DNA of 64,000 bases from Paraburkholderia caffeinilytica (GTDB lineage: Bacteria > Pseudomonadota > Gammaproteobacteria > Burkholderiales > Burkholderiaceae). The translations under genes and the position numbers were made by a program. The number at the start of each line of letters is the position of its first letter. Within the stretch, counting starts at the first letter, position 1. The stretch covers positions 1,860,001-1,924,000 of the forward strand of contig NZ_CP031467.1 of the NCBI RefSeq assembly GCF_003368325.1. Reading direction: 5' to 3'. Below the pieces are notes generated by a model, which was not told the origin of the DNA, made no database searches, and saw only the letters and a list, made by a program, of their open reading frames with translations. Positions 33,855 to 42,942 of the stretch are shown here, piece after piece.

Positions 33855-34808
33855 TCAACGCCCCGCGCCGGCGCGAAACGCGTCGAAGCGCGAACGCGTC
33901 GACGCGCCGGTCAGATACACGGGCGCGATCGTTTCGATGCTGGCGGGTTCAATGCCGAGTTCAGGCGCTAGCGGTCCGCTCAACACGTTGTCGACTTTCA
34001 TCGAATCGAGATTGTCGCGCGAAATCACCGGTTCGCCCGGCGCCATTTCAAACGTCAACGCCTGCAAGCGCGCCAGCGCCTCCGGCAGGCGAATGATTCG
34101 CGCATGCCGGCCGATCACATCGCCGCAATACTTGACGAGGTCTTCGAGTGCATAGACGGTCGGGCCGCCGAGTTCGTAAGTATGGCCGCTGGCCGCGTCG
34201 AGATCGAGCACGTTGCAGATCGCTTTTGCCACGTCGCCGACGTACACCGGCTGGAACTTCGCGTCCGGCATCGCCAGCGGAATCACCGGGAACATCCGCT
34301 GCAGGAACGCGAACTTGTTGAGGAACCGGTCTTCAGGACCGAACACCACGGACGGACGGAAGATCGTCCACGCCAGATTCGCCGCATGCACGGCCTTTTC
34401 ACCGTCGCCCTTCGAGCGCGAATACATGCTCGGGCCGTTCGAGTCGGCGCCGAGCGCGCTGATATGAATCAGTCGATGCACGCCCTTGCCTTCGCACGCC
34501 GCAACGATTTTGGTCGGCAACTCGACGTGCGTGCGCGCGAACTCCGGACCGTAGGGCGTGCCGCGCCTGCCATGCAGCGTGGCGACGAGGTTGATCACGC
34601 AATCGGCGCCTTCGACGAAACGCGCGAGCTGCACCGGATCGAACACATCGGCTTCGATCACGTCGATAGGGAGCAGGGTGAGATGGCGGGCGTTATAGCG
34701 CCGCCGGGTGGCAATACGCACGTCTTTGCCCATTTCAACGAGGGCATTGACGAGATGGCTGCCGATAAAACCAGAACCGCCGATAACCGCAATGGCTTGA
34801 TGTCGCAT
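33855..34808 (-). CDS. NDUFA9-like (complex I assembly) NAD(P)-binding SDR
   Basis: 317 residues, atypical SDR. Rossmann loop IAVIGGSGFIGSHLVNALVE (residue 6 on), RIATRRRYNARHL, DCVINLVATLHGR, HISALGADSNGPSMYSRSKG, FRPSVVFGPEDRFLNKF, then AMPDAKFQPVYVGDVAKAI. This is the complex I NDUFA9 subunit family in bacteria, whose members lack a known reaction. ATG at 34808 has GGGAG upstream; the longer frame to 34838 is unneeded. Same strand and 30 bp from the GST gene, so a GST-cca operon including this gene is likely. Confidence 0.9.
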   Translation of the reverse strand: MRHQAIAVIGGSGFIGSHLVNALVEMGKDVRIATRRRYNARHLTLLPIDVIEADVFDPVQLARFVEGADCVINLVATLHGRRGTPYGPEFARTHVELPTKIVAACEGKGVHRLIHISALGADSNGPSMYSRSKGDGEKAVHAANLAWTIFRPSVVFGPEDRFLNKFAFLQRMFPVIPLAMPDAKFQPVYVGDVAKAICNVLDLDAASGHTYELGGPTVYALEDLVKYCGDVIGRHARIIRLPEALARLQALTFEMAPGEPVISRDNLDSMKVDNVLSGPLAPELGIEPASIETIAPVYLTGASTRSRFDAFRAGAGR

Positions 34809-34894
34809 TTTTCGACTCCCTGGTGGAAGCCGCGGCAACGGCTGGCGTGGCGCACCGCCGCATCAGAAGACATGACGCGGCGGAGGCACGGCGC

Positions 34895-36862
34895 TTACGG
34901 CGCGATATAACCCAGACGCGCCTTCAGCGATTGCGGACGGCCTTCGAACAATGCCGCGTAGTAGACCGTGTTGGACAACACATTCTTGACATAGTCGCGC
35001 GTTTCCTGGAACGGAATCGCCTCGGCGAAGATCGCGCCTTCAACCGGATGCTGCAACGATTGCCGCCAGTTGCGCGGACGGCCCGGACCGGCGTTATAAC
35101 CGGCGGTAGCCAGCACGGCGGACCCGTCGAACTGATTGTAGATCATGGACAGATAGTTCGTTCCGAGCAGGATGTTGGTGTTGATATCGTTCATCTGCTC
35201 GCGTGAAATCGGGCCGAGACCGATCTTCTTCGCCACGAGTTGCGCGGTGCCCGGCATCAGTTGCATCAACCCGCTCGCGCCGACTTCCGAGCGCGCGTTC
35301 ATGATGAAGCGCGACTCCTGACGAATCAGCCCGTATGCCCATTCGACGTCGAGCCCATTCGACTGCGCATCGCGCTCGACGATATCCCTGAACGGCGACA
35401 GATAGCGCAGCGAGAAATCATGCTCGCTCTTCGTGCGGTCCGCCGTGTTCACGGTACGGTCATACAACTCGATGCGGCGCGCGTATTCGGCCACGGCGAT
35501 CAGTTGCCGGTCGCTCATGTTGCGCAGCGGCCAGTTCCATTCGCGATTGCCTTCGAGCCGCAGATTCAGCGCATAGAAACGCTGCGCCAGATCGAAGCCC
35601 GGCGTGTTGCCGGCCTGTTGGATTTCGGCGTCGGTCACCGTGGTTTTAGGCGGCACGGTGATCTTCTGGCCGAGCTCTTCCGCGGCCAGTTGGCCGTAAA
35701 AGTTGAAGCCCTGCGAGATCGACTCGAATTCCTGGTTGGCCGTGGTCGTGTCGCCGGCCTGCTTGAGCGCACGGGCATGCCAGTACACCCACGACGGCTG
35801 ATTGCGCAGCGCCGCCGGCATCTGTTCGATCGACCAGCGCACCATCGTCCAGTCGCCGGCGAGCAGCGCGGTGCGGGTGCGCCATTCGTAGGCCGCGGTC
35901 GACAGCGGCGCATTCACCGAAAGCCGGTACCAGTCCACCGCGCTCGGCATCTGCTTGAGGGCGGCCTGATAGGCAATCGTGCCCCAGCCGATGGCGCGCT
36001 CGGGCGAGCTCAGCGACGGCGCCACCGAAGCGAACGTGGCTGCGGCCATGGCCGGGTCGTTGCGCGCCATGCGCGTGATCGCGAGCAACGCCAGTTGGTG
36101 CGATTGCGTATCCGGGCCGACACCACGCGCCAGCAACAATGGCGGCGTATTCGTGGCCTGGTCGAACAGCACCGGATCGGGCGGCTGGTTGCTGAGCGCA
36201 TCGACGAGCTTGCTGCCCGTGTTCGTGTAGTTCTGTTCGTATACGAGGCGGATCTGTTGCCACACGTCGTCAGAACTGAATTGCTGGTTGACTGCCAGCG
36301 AGGTGATCAGGTCGACGCAACCGTCGCCGTACCACTTCGGATCGACCAGTAGCGCGCGCGCCGCGTCGGCAACGTTTTCGCCACGCGCGGCACGCGATTC
36401 GAGCGCGTAGCACTTCACCTGCGTATCGTCGTTCAGCACGAAACGCGCGTATTGCTGATCGAAGTTGCGCCAGTCGTGACGCGCGCCGAGCACCGTGAGG
36501 TAGTCGTTGCGCAGACGGTCGGCGATGGCCTGGCCGTCGTACTTCTGCAAGAACGACAGCACCGGCGCATCCGGCGCGTCGATGCGCGCGTGGCCGCTGG
36601 AATCGAACAATTGCGGCTTGAGCTGGAAGTATTCCAGATACGAAGGCGCCGGATAGTTCGGGATCGTGCTCGCCAGTTGCGCCGCGCGCGCCGCATCATT
36701 ATTGCGGGCGGCTTCGCGAAGCTGGACGAAGGTCTGATCGTCGTTCGTAAGCTGGGAAAGGGGAATGGGCTTCACGGCGGAGGCCGTGCTGCACGCGACG
36801 AGTGCCGCAGCGGCAAGCGTCAGACCGGCCGCGCGATATACTCGATAGAGGCGTTTTGACAT
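34895..36862 (-). CDS. slt: Soluble lytic murein transglycosylase (Slt70 type)
   Basis: Exolytic peptidoglycan transglycosylase of 655 residues, matching Slt70 size. N-terminal signal with lipobox-like LVAC (Cys24), so possibly a lipoprotein rather than the soluble E. coli form. Residues 40-450 form the alpha-helical superhelical ring (QLTNDDQTFVQLREAARNND, AYEWRTRTALLAGDW). The C-terminal SLT domain has the catalytic Glu in YGLIRQESRFIMNARSEVGA, then SGLMQLMPGTAQLV and YNAGPGRPRNWR. Start 36862 (MSKRLYRV) is chosen by the signal sequence; the ribosome site is weak. Its start is 20 bp from the divergent cyclo-ligase start. Confidence 0.92.
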   Translation of the reverse strand: MSKRLYRVYRAAGLTLAAAALVACSTASAVKPIPLSQLTNDDQTFVQLREAARNNDAARAAQLASTIPNYPAPSYLEYFQLKPQLFDSSGHARIDAPDAPVLSFLQKYDGQAIADRLRNDYLTVLGARHDWRNFDQQYARFVLNDDTQVKCYALESRAARGENVADAARALLVDPKWYGDGCVDLITSLAVNQQFSSDDVWQQIRLVYEQNYTNTGSKLVDALSNQPPDPVLFDQATNTPPLLLARGVGPDTQSHQLALLAITRMARNDPAMAAATFASVAPSLSSPERAIGWGTIAYQAALKQMPSAVDWYRLSVNAPLSTAAYEWRTRTALLAGDWTMVRWSIEQMPAALRNQPSWVYWHARALKQAGDTTTANQEFESISQGFNFYGQLAAEELGQKITVPPKTTVTDAEIQQAGNTPGFDLAQRFYALNLRLEGNREWNWPLRNMSDRQLIAVAEYARRIELYDRTVNTADRTKSEHDFSLRYLSPFRDIVERDAQSNGLDVEWAYGLIRQESRFIMNARSEVGASGLMQLMPGTAQLVAKKIGLGPISREQMNDINTNILLGTNYLSMIYNQFDGSAVLATAGYNAGPGRPRNWRQSLQHPVEGAIFAEAIPFQETRDYVKNVLSNTVYYAALFEGRPQSLKARLGYIAP

Positions 36863-36882
36863 CGTTGTTTCTGGAGCGCGAA

Positions 36883-37488
36883 TTGAACCCAAGCATAGCA
36901 TGCAACCCTGTCGCAGAATCGAAAAAGGCGCTGCGTCGAATGCTATTGGAAGCAAGGCTACAAGCGGCTTCCGAGCCGGCGCACAACGCCGCGCTCAACC
37001 ATCGCGTACTCGATGCGTTGAAACACTACGGCGTGAGCCGCGTGGGGTTCTATTGGCCGCTGGCGGGCGAGTTCGACGCGCGCGCCGCGATTGCAATCTG
37101 GCTCGCGGCCGACTCGCAACGCGAGGCGAGTTTGCCGGTCGTCAGCGAACGCGGCGTGCCGCTCGAATTTCACGCGTGGGCGCCGGACACGCCAATGAAG
37201 ATCGGTCATCACAAGATCGCCGAGCCCACTTCCGGACGCGTGGTGGTTCCCGATCTGCTGTTCGTGCCGTGCGTGGGCTTCGACGCCGACGGTTTCCGGC
37301 TCGGCTACGGTGGCGGCTACTACGATCGCACGCTGGGCGCATGGCCGGGGCCGAAGAAGCCGGTCACGGTCGGCATCGCCTATGAAGCGTGCCGCACGAA
37401 CGCATTGCAACGCGAGGCCCACGATATCCCGCTCGATCTGATCGTGACGGAAGCCGGTCTCTATCCACAACCACAACCGGCGGATTAA
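36883..37488 (+). CDS. 5-formyltetrahydrofolate cyclo-ligase
   Basis: ATP-dependent conversion of 5-formyl-THF to 5,10-methenyl-THF, returning the storage folate to the active pool. 201 residues. Motifs: SKKALRRMLLEARLQA, FYWPLAGEFDARAA, VVVPDLLFVPCVGFDADGFRLGYGGGYYDRTL (family signature, split here for length: LGYGGGYYDRT is the core) and IPLDLIVTEAG. No ATG fits: the best start is TTG at 36883 with GGAG 7 nt upstream (ELNPSIACNPV); the ATG at 36802 would place 27 codons inside the divergent slt gene. The 6S RNA usually upstream in gamma-proteobacteria is not seen here. Confidence 0.9.
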   Translation: MNPSIACNPVAESKKALRRMLLEARLQAASEPAHNAALNHRVLDALKHYGVSRVGFYWPLAGEFDARAAIAIWLAADSQREASLPVVSERGVPLEFHAWAPDTPMKIGHHKIAEPTSGRVVVPDLLFVPCVGFDADGFRLGYGGGYYDRTLGAWPGPKKPVTVGIAYEACRTNALQREAHDIPLDLIVTEAGLYPQPQPAD

Positions 37489-37546
37489 GCATTTGAGGAG
37501 CGCGGTGCGAGGCGCCCCCTTCACCCACTGCCAAGGCCGAACCCCG

Positions 37547-38059
37547 TTATAAAGACGCTGCCGCCCGCGAGGCCGTGTCGTACAGCCCCGACGCATTGCG
37601 CATCAACTGTGCTGCCTCACCAATCTGCTCGTTGGTCAGGCCGCTTTCCTTCAGCGTCGAAATCAGGCAGCTCTCGCGCACTTCACGGTATTTCAGACAG
37701 AGCTCACGGCCTGCATCGGTCGCCGAGAAGAACACTTCCTTGCCGGTCTTTTCGCTTTTTACATACCCTCTAGCTACGAGCTTCTTCAACGCGTAAGTGG
37801 CGACGTGCGTGTCTTCAATGTTCAGCACGAAGCAGATGTCCGCCAGCTTCTTGCGGCGCTCGCGATGGCTGACGTGGTGCAGCAGCGAGACTTCGATCGC
37901 GGTCATGTCCTTTTCGCCGGCCGCCGACATGCAGCGCACCATCCATCGGTTGAATGCATTGCCCGCCATGATGAGTGCGTACTCCAACTCGGACAGCTCC
38001 GCGCTGGTGTCAGACACGAGATGTTCCGAGGAAACGATCTTGGTGGGGTGGCGCGACAT
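37547..38059 (-). CDS. MarR-like winged-helix transcriptional regulator
   Basis: 170 residues. Winged helix around residues 60-130: IEVSLLHHVSHRERRKKLAD, LNIEDTHVATYALKKLVARG, YVKSEKTGKEVFFSATDAGR, resembling HTH_27/MarR-type regulators. Flanking helices (TSAELSELEYALIMAGNAFN) suggest a dimer. The start at 38059 (MSRHPTK) is preferred; the frame is open to 38119. It is divergent from pxpB, 206 bp away, with an AT-rich stretch and a palindrome between; I infer that it controls the 5-oxoprolinase operon. Confidence 0.83.
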   Translation of the reverse strand: MSRHPTKIVSSEHLVSDTSAELSELEYALIMAGNAFNRWMVRCMSAAGEKDMTAIEVSLLHHVSHRERRKKLADICFVLNIEDTHVATYALKKLVARGYVKSEKTGKEVFFSATDAGRELCLKYREVRESCLISTLKESGLTNEQIGEAAQLMRNASGLYDTASRAAASL

Positions 38060-38191
38060 GGTGAAGATTCTCGAGATACCGAATGGGAAGGTGTCGGGAG
38101 TGTACGACGAGCCGCCCATTCCAGGAGCCTGGCGAAAACGCTTATTGAGAAATTGTTGATATTTTATTGATAATGTACGCTCCAGACATCG

Positions 38192-38225
38192 CGGACCCTA
38201 TGCCGATCAATATCCATAGGGTCCG
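38192..38225. promoter_or_regulatory. Large palindrome upstream of pxpB
   Basis: CGGACCCTATG (38192-38202) and CATAGGGTCCG (38215-38225) are perfect 11-bp inverted repeats separated by 12 nt. It lies 41 bp ahead of the pxpB start; a very AT-rich promoter-like stretch is at about 38147-38176. As DNA it could be an operator; as RNA, a stable hairpin in the leader. No T run follows, so a plain terminator is unlikely. Confidence 0.6.
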
Positions 38226-38265
38226 ATATGCTCGACATTTCCGACTCGACCTGGGCCATTAAGCG

Positions 38266-38919
38266 ATGAGCCAACCAAGAATCTTTCCGCTCGGCGACGC
38301 CGCGCTCGTGTGCGAGGCGCCGCCGCCTGCCACGCTGGATTGCCAGCGGCGCGTGTGGGCCGCCGCCGAGGCCGCGCGAGACTGGCCGCACGTGCTGGAG
38401 GTCGTGCCGGGCATGAACAATCTGACGCTGGTATTCGATTCGCTCGAAGCCGACCGCGAAGCGCTGACGGGCCTTCTGCAGGCGGCCTGGAACGCGGTGA
38501 GCGATGCGCCGGCGGCCGGCCGTCAAGTCGACATTCCGGTGCAATACGGCGGCGAGTTCGGCCCCGACCTGCAAACGGTCGCCAATCACACGGGGCTGAG
38601 CGTGCGGGAGGTCGTGCAACGCCACGCGGAGGGCGAATACGTGGTGTTCTTCCTCGGTTTTCAGCCGGGTTTCGCCTATATGGGTGGGCTCGACAAGGCG
38701 CTGCACACACCGCGCCGTTCGTCGCCACGGCTGGAAGTGCCGGCCGGTTCGGTCGGAATCGGCGGCGAGCAGACCGGTATTTATCCGGCAACCTCGCCCG
38801 GCGGCTGGCAGTTGATCGGCCGCACCGAGCTGCCGCTGTTCGATCCGGGTCGCCGTCCGCCCACGCTGTTGCAGCCGGGCGACCGGGTGCGCTTTACCGT
38901 CGCGGGGATACAGGCATGA
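38266..38919 (+). CDS. pxpB: 5-oxoprolinase subunit PxpB (KipI-like)
   Basis: Part of the ATP-dependent 5-oxoprolinase PxpABC that opens 5-oxo-L-proline (pyroglutamate) to glutamate. 217 residues. C-terminal allophanate-hydrolase-subunit-1 domain: FFLGFQPGFAYMGGLDKA, SSPRLEVPAGSVGIGGEQTG, YPATSPGGWQLIGRT, PGDRVRF. N-terminal part: IFPLGDAALVCEAPPP. It starts the operon; the ribosome site is poor. Stop overlaps the next start (ATGA). Confidence 0.93.
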   Translation: MSQPRIFPLGDAALVCEAPPPATLDCQRRVWAAAEAARDWPHVLEVVPGMNNLTLVFDSLEADREALTGLLQAAWNAVSDAPAAGRQVDIPVQYGGEFGPDLQTVANHTGLSVREVVQRHAEGEYVVFFLGFQPGFAYMGGLDKALHTPRRSSPRLEVPAGSVGIGGEQTGIYPATSPGGWQLIGRTELPLFDPGRRPPTLLQPGDRVRFTVAGIQA

Positions 38920-39968
38920 TCGATGTGATTCGCGCGGGTCTTCTGACCACGATTCAGGATCTCGGCCGGCACGGCTACCGGCACCTCGGCGTCGCGATGG
39001 GTGGCGCGCTCGACCGTCTGTCGCTCGAAGTCGGCAACCGGCTGGTCGGCAACCGGCCCGATGCGGCCGGCCTGGAAATCACCTTCGGCCCGACCGTGCT
39101 GCGCTTTCTGCGCGCTACCCGCGTGGCCATCACCGGCACCGAATTCGGCGCGACGCTCGACGGCAAGCCGGTCTATTCGTGGTGGAGCCTGCCGGTGCAA
39201 GCCGGCCAGGAACTGGTGCTGAACGCGGCCAAACGCGGCATGCGAGGTTATGTGTGCGTCGCGGGCGGCATCGACGTGTTGCCGATGCTCGGCTCGCGCA
39301 GCACCGATCTCGCCGGCCATTTCGGCGGACTCGGCGGCCGGGCATTGCGCGACGGCGATCGTCTGCCGGTCGGCGCGCCGCCGCAACGCGGCCACCTCGG
39401 CTTTACCCCCGAAGCGCCGGAGTTCGGCGTAAAGGCGCCCGCCTGGTGCAAGTTCGTGCTGGTTCAGGAACCGCTGCGGCGCGGCCGGCATCCGTCCGGC
39501 GTGCCATGGGCTGTGCCCATCCGCGTGCTGCAAGGTCCCGAATACGACAGCTTCACTGAAGAGGCGCACGAATCGTTCTGGTCCGATGAATGGCTGGTCA
39601 CACCGAACAGCAATCGCATGGGCTACCGTCTCGCCGGTGCGGAACTGAAGCGCACCCGGAAAAACGATCTGCTCTCGCATGCGGTTTTGCCCGGCACGAT
39701 TCAGGTCCCGCCGAACGGCCAGCCGATCGTGCTGATGAGCGATGCGCAGACCACCGGCGGCTATCCGAAGATCGGCGTCGTGATCCAGGCCGATCTATGG
39801 AAGCTCGCGCAGGTTCGCCTGAACGCCGCCATCCGTTTCATCCCGACCACGCCCTATGAGGCGCGCCAGGCCTTACTGGAAGAACGCACGTATTTGCGGC
39901 AGATCGACGCCGCGATTGCCATGCACGAAGAACGTTGCGCGCGCCAGCCGGCGGTCGCAGCGCTGTAA
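38916..39968 (+). CDS. pxpC: 5-oxoprolinase subunit PxpC (KipA-like)
   Basis: 350 residues; allophanate-hydrolase-subunit-2/biotin-dependent-carboxylase-like fold. Motifs: IDVIRAGLLTTIQDLGRHGY, LEVGNRLVGN, VTLRF-type GPTVLRFLRA, RGYVCVAGGIDVLPMLGSRS, GPEYDSFTEEAHESFWS and NRMGYRLAGAELKRT. It overlaps PxpB by 4 bp. Partner of PxpB and PxpA. Confidence 0.94.
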   Translation: MIDVIRAGLLTTIQDLGRHGYRHLGVAMGGALDRLSLEVGNRLVGNRPDAAGLEITFGPTVLRFLRATRVAITGTEFGATLDGKPVYSWWSLPVQAGQELVLNAAKRGMRGYVCVAGGIDVLPMLGSRSTDLAGHFGGLGGRALRDGDRLPVGAPPQRGHLGFTPEAPEFGVKAPAWCKFVLVQEPLRRGRHPSGVPWAVPIRVLQGPEYDSFTEEAHESFWSDEWLVTPNSNRMGYRLAGAELKRTRKNDLLSHAVLPGTIQVPPNGQPIVLMSDAQTTGGYPKIGVVIQADLWKLAQVRLNAAIRFIPTTPYEARQALLEERTYLRQIDAAIAMHEERCARQPAVAAL

Positions 39969-40090
39969 CGATGAGCGCCCCCAAACTGGGCGCTTCGCCC
40001 CGACCCCGAGGGGACAATTCCCCAAGGCGACTTCCTGCGGGGCGAAAAACCGGGCGCGGCCCGGCGTTTTCTTGAGAGTAGAGGAACACC

Positions 40091-40843
40091 ATGGAAATCG
40101 ATTTGAACGCCGATCTCGGCGAAGGCTGCGGCTCCGACGAGGCGCTGCTCGACCTCGTCAGTTCGGCCAACATTGCGTGCGGCTGGCACGCGGGCGGTGC
40201 CAACGCCATGCGCGACTGCGTGCGCTGGGCGGTGCAAAAAGGCGTCTCGATCGGCGCGCATCCGAGCTTTAACGATCCTGAGAACTTTGGCCGCAAGGAA
40301 ATGGATCTGCCGGTCAACGACATCTACGCGGGCGTGCTGTATCAGCTCGGCGCACTGTCGGCGATCGCGCAGGCCGAGGGCGGCCGCATCGCGCACGTCA
40401 AGCCGCACGGCGCGCTGTACAACCAGGCCGCGCGCGACGCGAAGATCGCCGATGCGATCGTCTCGGCGGTTCACGATTTCGACCCGTCGTTGGCGGTGTT
40501 CGCGCTCGCCAATAGCGGACTCGTGACGGCCGCCCGGGCAGCCGGCCTGACTGCCGTCGAAGAAGTATTCGCCGACCGCGGCTATCGCGCCGACGGCTCG
40601 CTGGTGCCGCGCAAGGAGCCGGGCGCGCTGCTCGACGACGAAGAAGTGGTGCTGGCGCGCACGCTCGCCATGGTGCGCGAGCGCCGCGTGCAGGCCGTCG
40701 ACGGACACTGGGTGCCGCTCAACGCGCAAACCATCTGCCTGCACGGCGACGGCCCGCACGCGCTGGCGTTCGCACGGCGCATCCGCAGCGCGCTGGAGGA
40801 CGCCGGCATTGACGTTCACGCGGCCGGCGCCGCGAGCGTCTGA
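40091..40843 (+). CDS. pxpA: 5-oxoprolinase subunit PxpA (LamB/YcsF family)
   Basis: 250 residues, the usual length. Family motifs: [90 protein letters not shown]. YcsF proteins share a polysaccharide-deacetylase-like barrel. The ATG follows AGAGGAACACC. It is 122 bp after pxpC; the gap holds GC-rich hairpin-forming sequence (AACTGGGCGCTTCGCCCC and neighbours). Subunit A of the pxp enzyme. Confidence 0.94.
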   Translation: MEIDLNADLGEGCGSDEALLDLVSSANIACGWHAGGANAMRDCVRWAVQKGVSIGAHPSFNDPENFGRKEMDLPVNDIYAGVLYQLGALSAIAQAEGGRIAHVKPHGALYNQAARDAKIADAIVSAVHDFDPSLAVFALANSGLVTAARAAGLTAVEEVFADRGYRADGSLVPRKEPGALLDDEEVVLARTLAMVRERRVQAVDGHWVPLNAQTICLHGDGPHALAFARRIRSALEDAGIDVHAAGAASV

Positions 40844-40899
40844 GCCGCGCGCCGATCGACGCGAACCAGACAGCGCGATTCAACCGTTGCCACACCCCG

Positions 40900-40924
40900 A
40901 ACGCCCCGCTCCACGCGGGGCGTT
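40900..40924 (+). terminator. GC-rich hairpin between pxpA and the DUF969 gene
   Basis: AACGCCCCGC (40900-40909) pairs with GCGGGGCGTT (40915-40924); the loop is TCCAC. There is no U tract beyond TTTG, so it may act as an attenuator or mRNA-stabilising element in the 297-bp gap rather than a full terminator. Confidence 0.5.
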
Positions 40925-41140
40925 TGCCAGGTGCAGAGCGCGTTGCAGGTTCCGCAGTGGAACAGCAAATGAGCGGCAGAGAAGCCGTGAGCAAGCAGCA
41001 GAGGTGCAGAGCAGGTGCAGGTGTAGTCGAAGCAACGCGGCCATCAAGAGCCGTGGCAGCAAGACGGCGCGCAGTCCCCTGGCGCCGGCCCACGTTGGCC
41101 GCCACAAGCGGCGAGGTTGAAACCCTGTTTGGAGATCCAG

Positions 41141-41890
41141 ATGCAGACAACAGTCAGTCTATGGCCGCTCATTGGCGTGGCCGTCATCATCGCCGGCTTT
41201 TTACTACGGTTCAATCCGATGCTGATCGTGGCGGTTGCCGCGATCATCACCGGTCTGGCCGCGCACTTCCCGCCTGAAAAAATCCTCGCCGAAATCGGCA
41301 CGGGCTTCATCAAGACCCGCAATATCCCGCTGATCATTCTGCTGCCGCTCGCCGTGATCGGCCTGCTGGAACGGCATGGCCTGCGCGAGCGCGCGCAGGC
41401 GTGGATCGGCGGCATCAAGGCCGCGACCGCGGGGCGCTTGCTGATCGTCTATCTGCTGGTGCGCGAGCTGACCGCCGCTGTCGGCCTGACCGGTCTCGGC
41501 GGCCATCCGCAGATGGTGCGTCCGCTGATCGCGCCGATGGCCGAGGGTGCGACCGAAACGCGCTTCGGCAAGATCAGCGACGCGGTCCGCTACAAGCTGC
41601 GCGCCTTCTCGGCTGCGACCGACAACGTCGGTCTGTTCTTCGGTGAAGACATCTTCGTCGCGTTCGGCGCAATCGTGCTGATGACGACCTTCCTGAAAGA
41701 AGCCGGCATCATCGTCGAACCGATTCACGTGGCCGTCTGGGGCATCCCGACCGCGATCTGCGCGTTCATCATTCACGGCTTCCGCCTCTATCTGCTCGAC
41801 CGCAGGCTCGAGCGCGAACTGCGCGGCAATGCCGCAGCGAACACCGCCTCCGCTTCGCCGACGCAACCCGCCGCAGGAGACAAAGCATGA
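41141..41890 (+). CDS. DUF969 membrane protein (probable 5-oxoproline transporter component)
   Basis: 249 residues with about six membrane segments: TVSLWPLIGVAVIIAGFLLR, MLIVAVAAIITGLAAHF, IILLPLAVIGLLERHG, and later VAFGAIVLMTTFLK. DUF969 features: GTGFIKTRNIPLIILLPLAV and VRELTAAVGLTGLGGHPQMV. Start 41141 has GGAG; a TTG at 41117 is not needed. The stop overlaps DUF979 by 4 bp. DUF969/DUF979 pairs are linked to pyroglutamate genes in many bacteria, so a two-part transporter for 5-oxoproline is inferred, not proven. Confidence 0.85.
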   Translation: MQTTVSLWPLIGVAVIIAGFLLRFNPMLIVAVAAIITGLAAHFPPEKILAEIGTGFIKTRNIPLIILLPLAVIGLLERHGLRERAQAWIGGIKAATAGRLLIVYLLVRELTAAVGLTGLGGHPQMVRPLIAPMAEGATETRFGKISDAVRYKLRAFSAATDNVGLFFGEDIFVAFGAIVLMTTFLKEAGIIVEPIHVAVWGIPTAICAFIIHGFRLYLLDRRLERELRGNAAANTASASPTQPAAGDKA

Positions 41891-42843
41891 CGTTCACGAT
41901 TACCTATCTGTTCTGGCTGCTCGGCGTCGTGCTGCTCGTCATAGGCGGCATGATCGTCACGGACAAGGAACACCCGCGCCGTTTCACCGCCGGTGGTTTC
42001 TGGATTCTTTACGCGCTGATCTTTCTGATCGGCGACAAGCTGCCGCCCTCGGTGGTCGGCACGCTGGTGATCGTGATGGCGCTGATGGCGGGCTTTGGCG
42101 GCGTGACCGCGGCCAGGCCGAAAGTGTTGTCGCTCGAAACGCGCAAGGCCAGCGCCGCGCGTCTGGGCAACAAGCTGTTCGTACCCGCGCTGACGATTCC
42201 GGTCGTCACCGTGATCATTACCTTGTCGGCCAGCCATCTGATCTTTGGCGGCATGCCGCTGATCGAGAAGGCTAACGTGACGCTGATCGGCTTCGGCATC
42301 GGCTGCGTGATCGCACTTGCGATTGCCTGCGTGATGACGCGCGATACCGTCGGCCAGTCGATGAAAGAGGCGCGCCGCCTGGTCGACGCGTTGTCATGGG
42401 CCGCAGTGCTGCCGCAGATGCTCGGCATGCTCGGCCTCGTGTTCTCGGACGCCGGTGTCGGCAAGGCGGTCGCTCACGTGACCACGGCCTACATCAGCCT
42501 CGACTACCGCTTTATCGCGGTGGCCGTGTACTGCATCGGCATGGCGCTCTTCACGATGGTGATGGGCAACGGCTTCGCCGCGTTCCCGGTGATGACGGGC
42601 GGCGTCGGTGTGCCGATTCTGGTCGGCGTGTTTCACGGCAACCCGGCGGTGATGGTCGCGATCGGCATGTTCTCGGGCTACTGCGGCACGCTGATGACGC
42701 CGATGGCCGCAAACTTCAACATGGTGCCGGCCGCGCTGCTGGAACTCCCGGATAAGAACGCAGTGATCAAGGTGCAGGTGCCTACCGCGCTGACCTTGCT
42801 GGTCGTGAATATTTTCCTGCTGAATTTCCTGATGTTCTTGTAG
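41887..42843 (+). CDS. DUF979 membrane protein (partner of DUF969)
   Basis: 318 residues, about nine hydrophobic segments: ITYLFWLLGVVLLVIGGMIV at the start, FWILYALIFLIGD, VVTVIITLSASHLIFGG, VTLIGFGIGCVIALAI, YISLDYRFIAVAVYCIGM, FHGNPAVMVAIGMFSGYCGT and LLVVNIFLLNFLMFL at the end. Conserved NGFAAFPVMTGGVGVP and SGYCGTLMTPMAANFN lie in the C-terminal half, as in DUF979. Overlaps DUF969 (ATGA). Last gene of the pxp operon. Confidence 0.86.
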   Translation: MTFTITYLFWLLGVVLLVIGGMIVTDKEHPRRFTAGGFWILYALIFLIGDKLPPSVVGTLVIVMALMAGFGGVTAARPKVLSLETRKASAARLGNKLFVPALTIPVVTVIITLSASHLIFGGMPLIEKANVTLIGFGIGCVIALAIACVMTRDTVGQSMKEARRLVDALSWAAVLPQMLGMLGLVFSDAGVGKAVAHVTTAYISLDYRFIAVAVYCIGMALFTMVMGNGFAAFPVMTGGVGVPILVGVFHGNPAVMVAIGMFSGYCGTLMTPMAANFNMVPAALLELPDKNAVIKVQVPTALTLLVVNIFLLNFLMFL

Positions 42844-42942
42844 GAATCTTGACTCACCGCTTCGGCAAACATGGACGAACAACGCGTTCGAATGTGTGCG
42901 CTGAAGCGGCGACGCTCGCCCGCGCAAAAACGATGGACAGCA

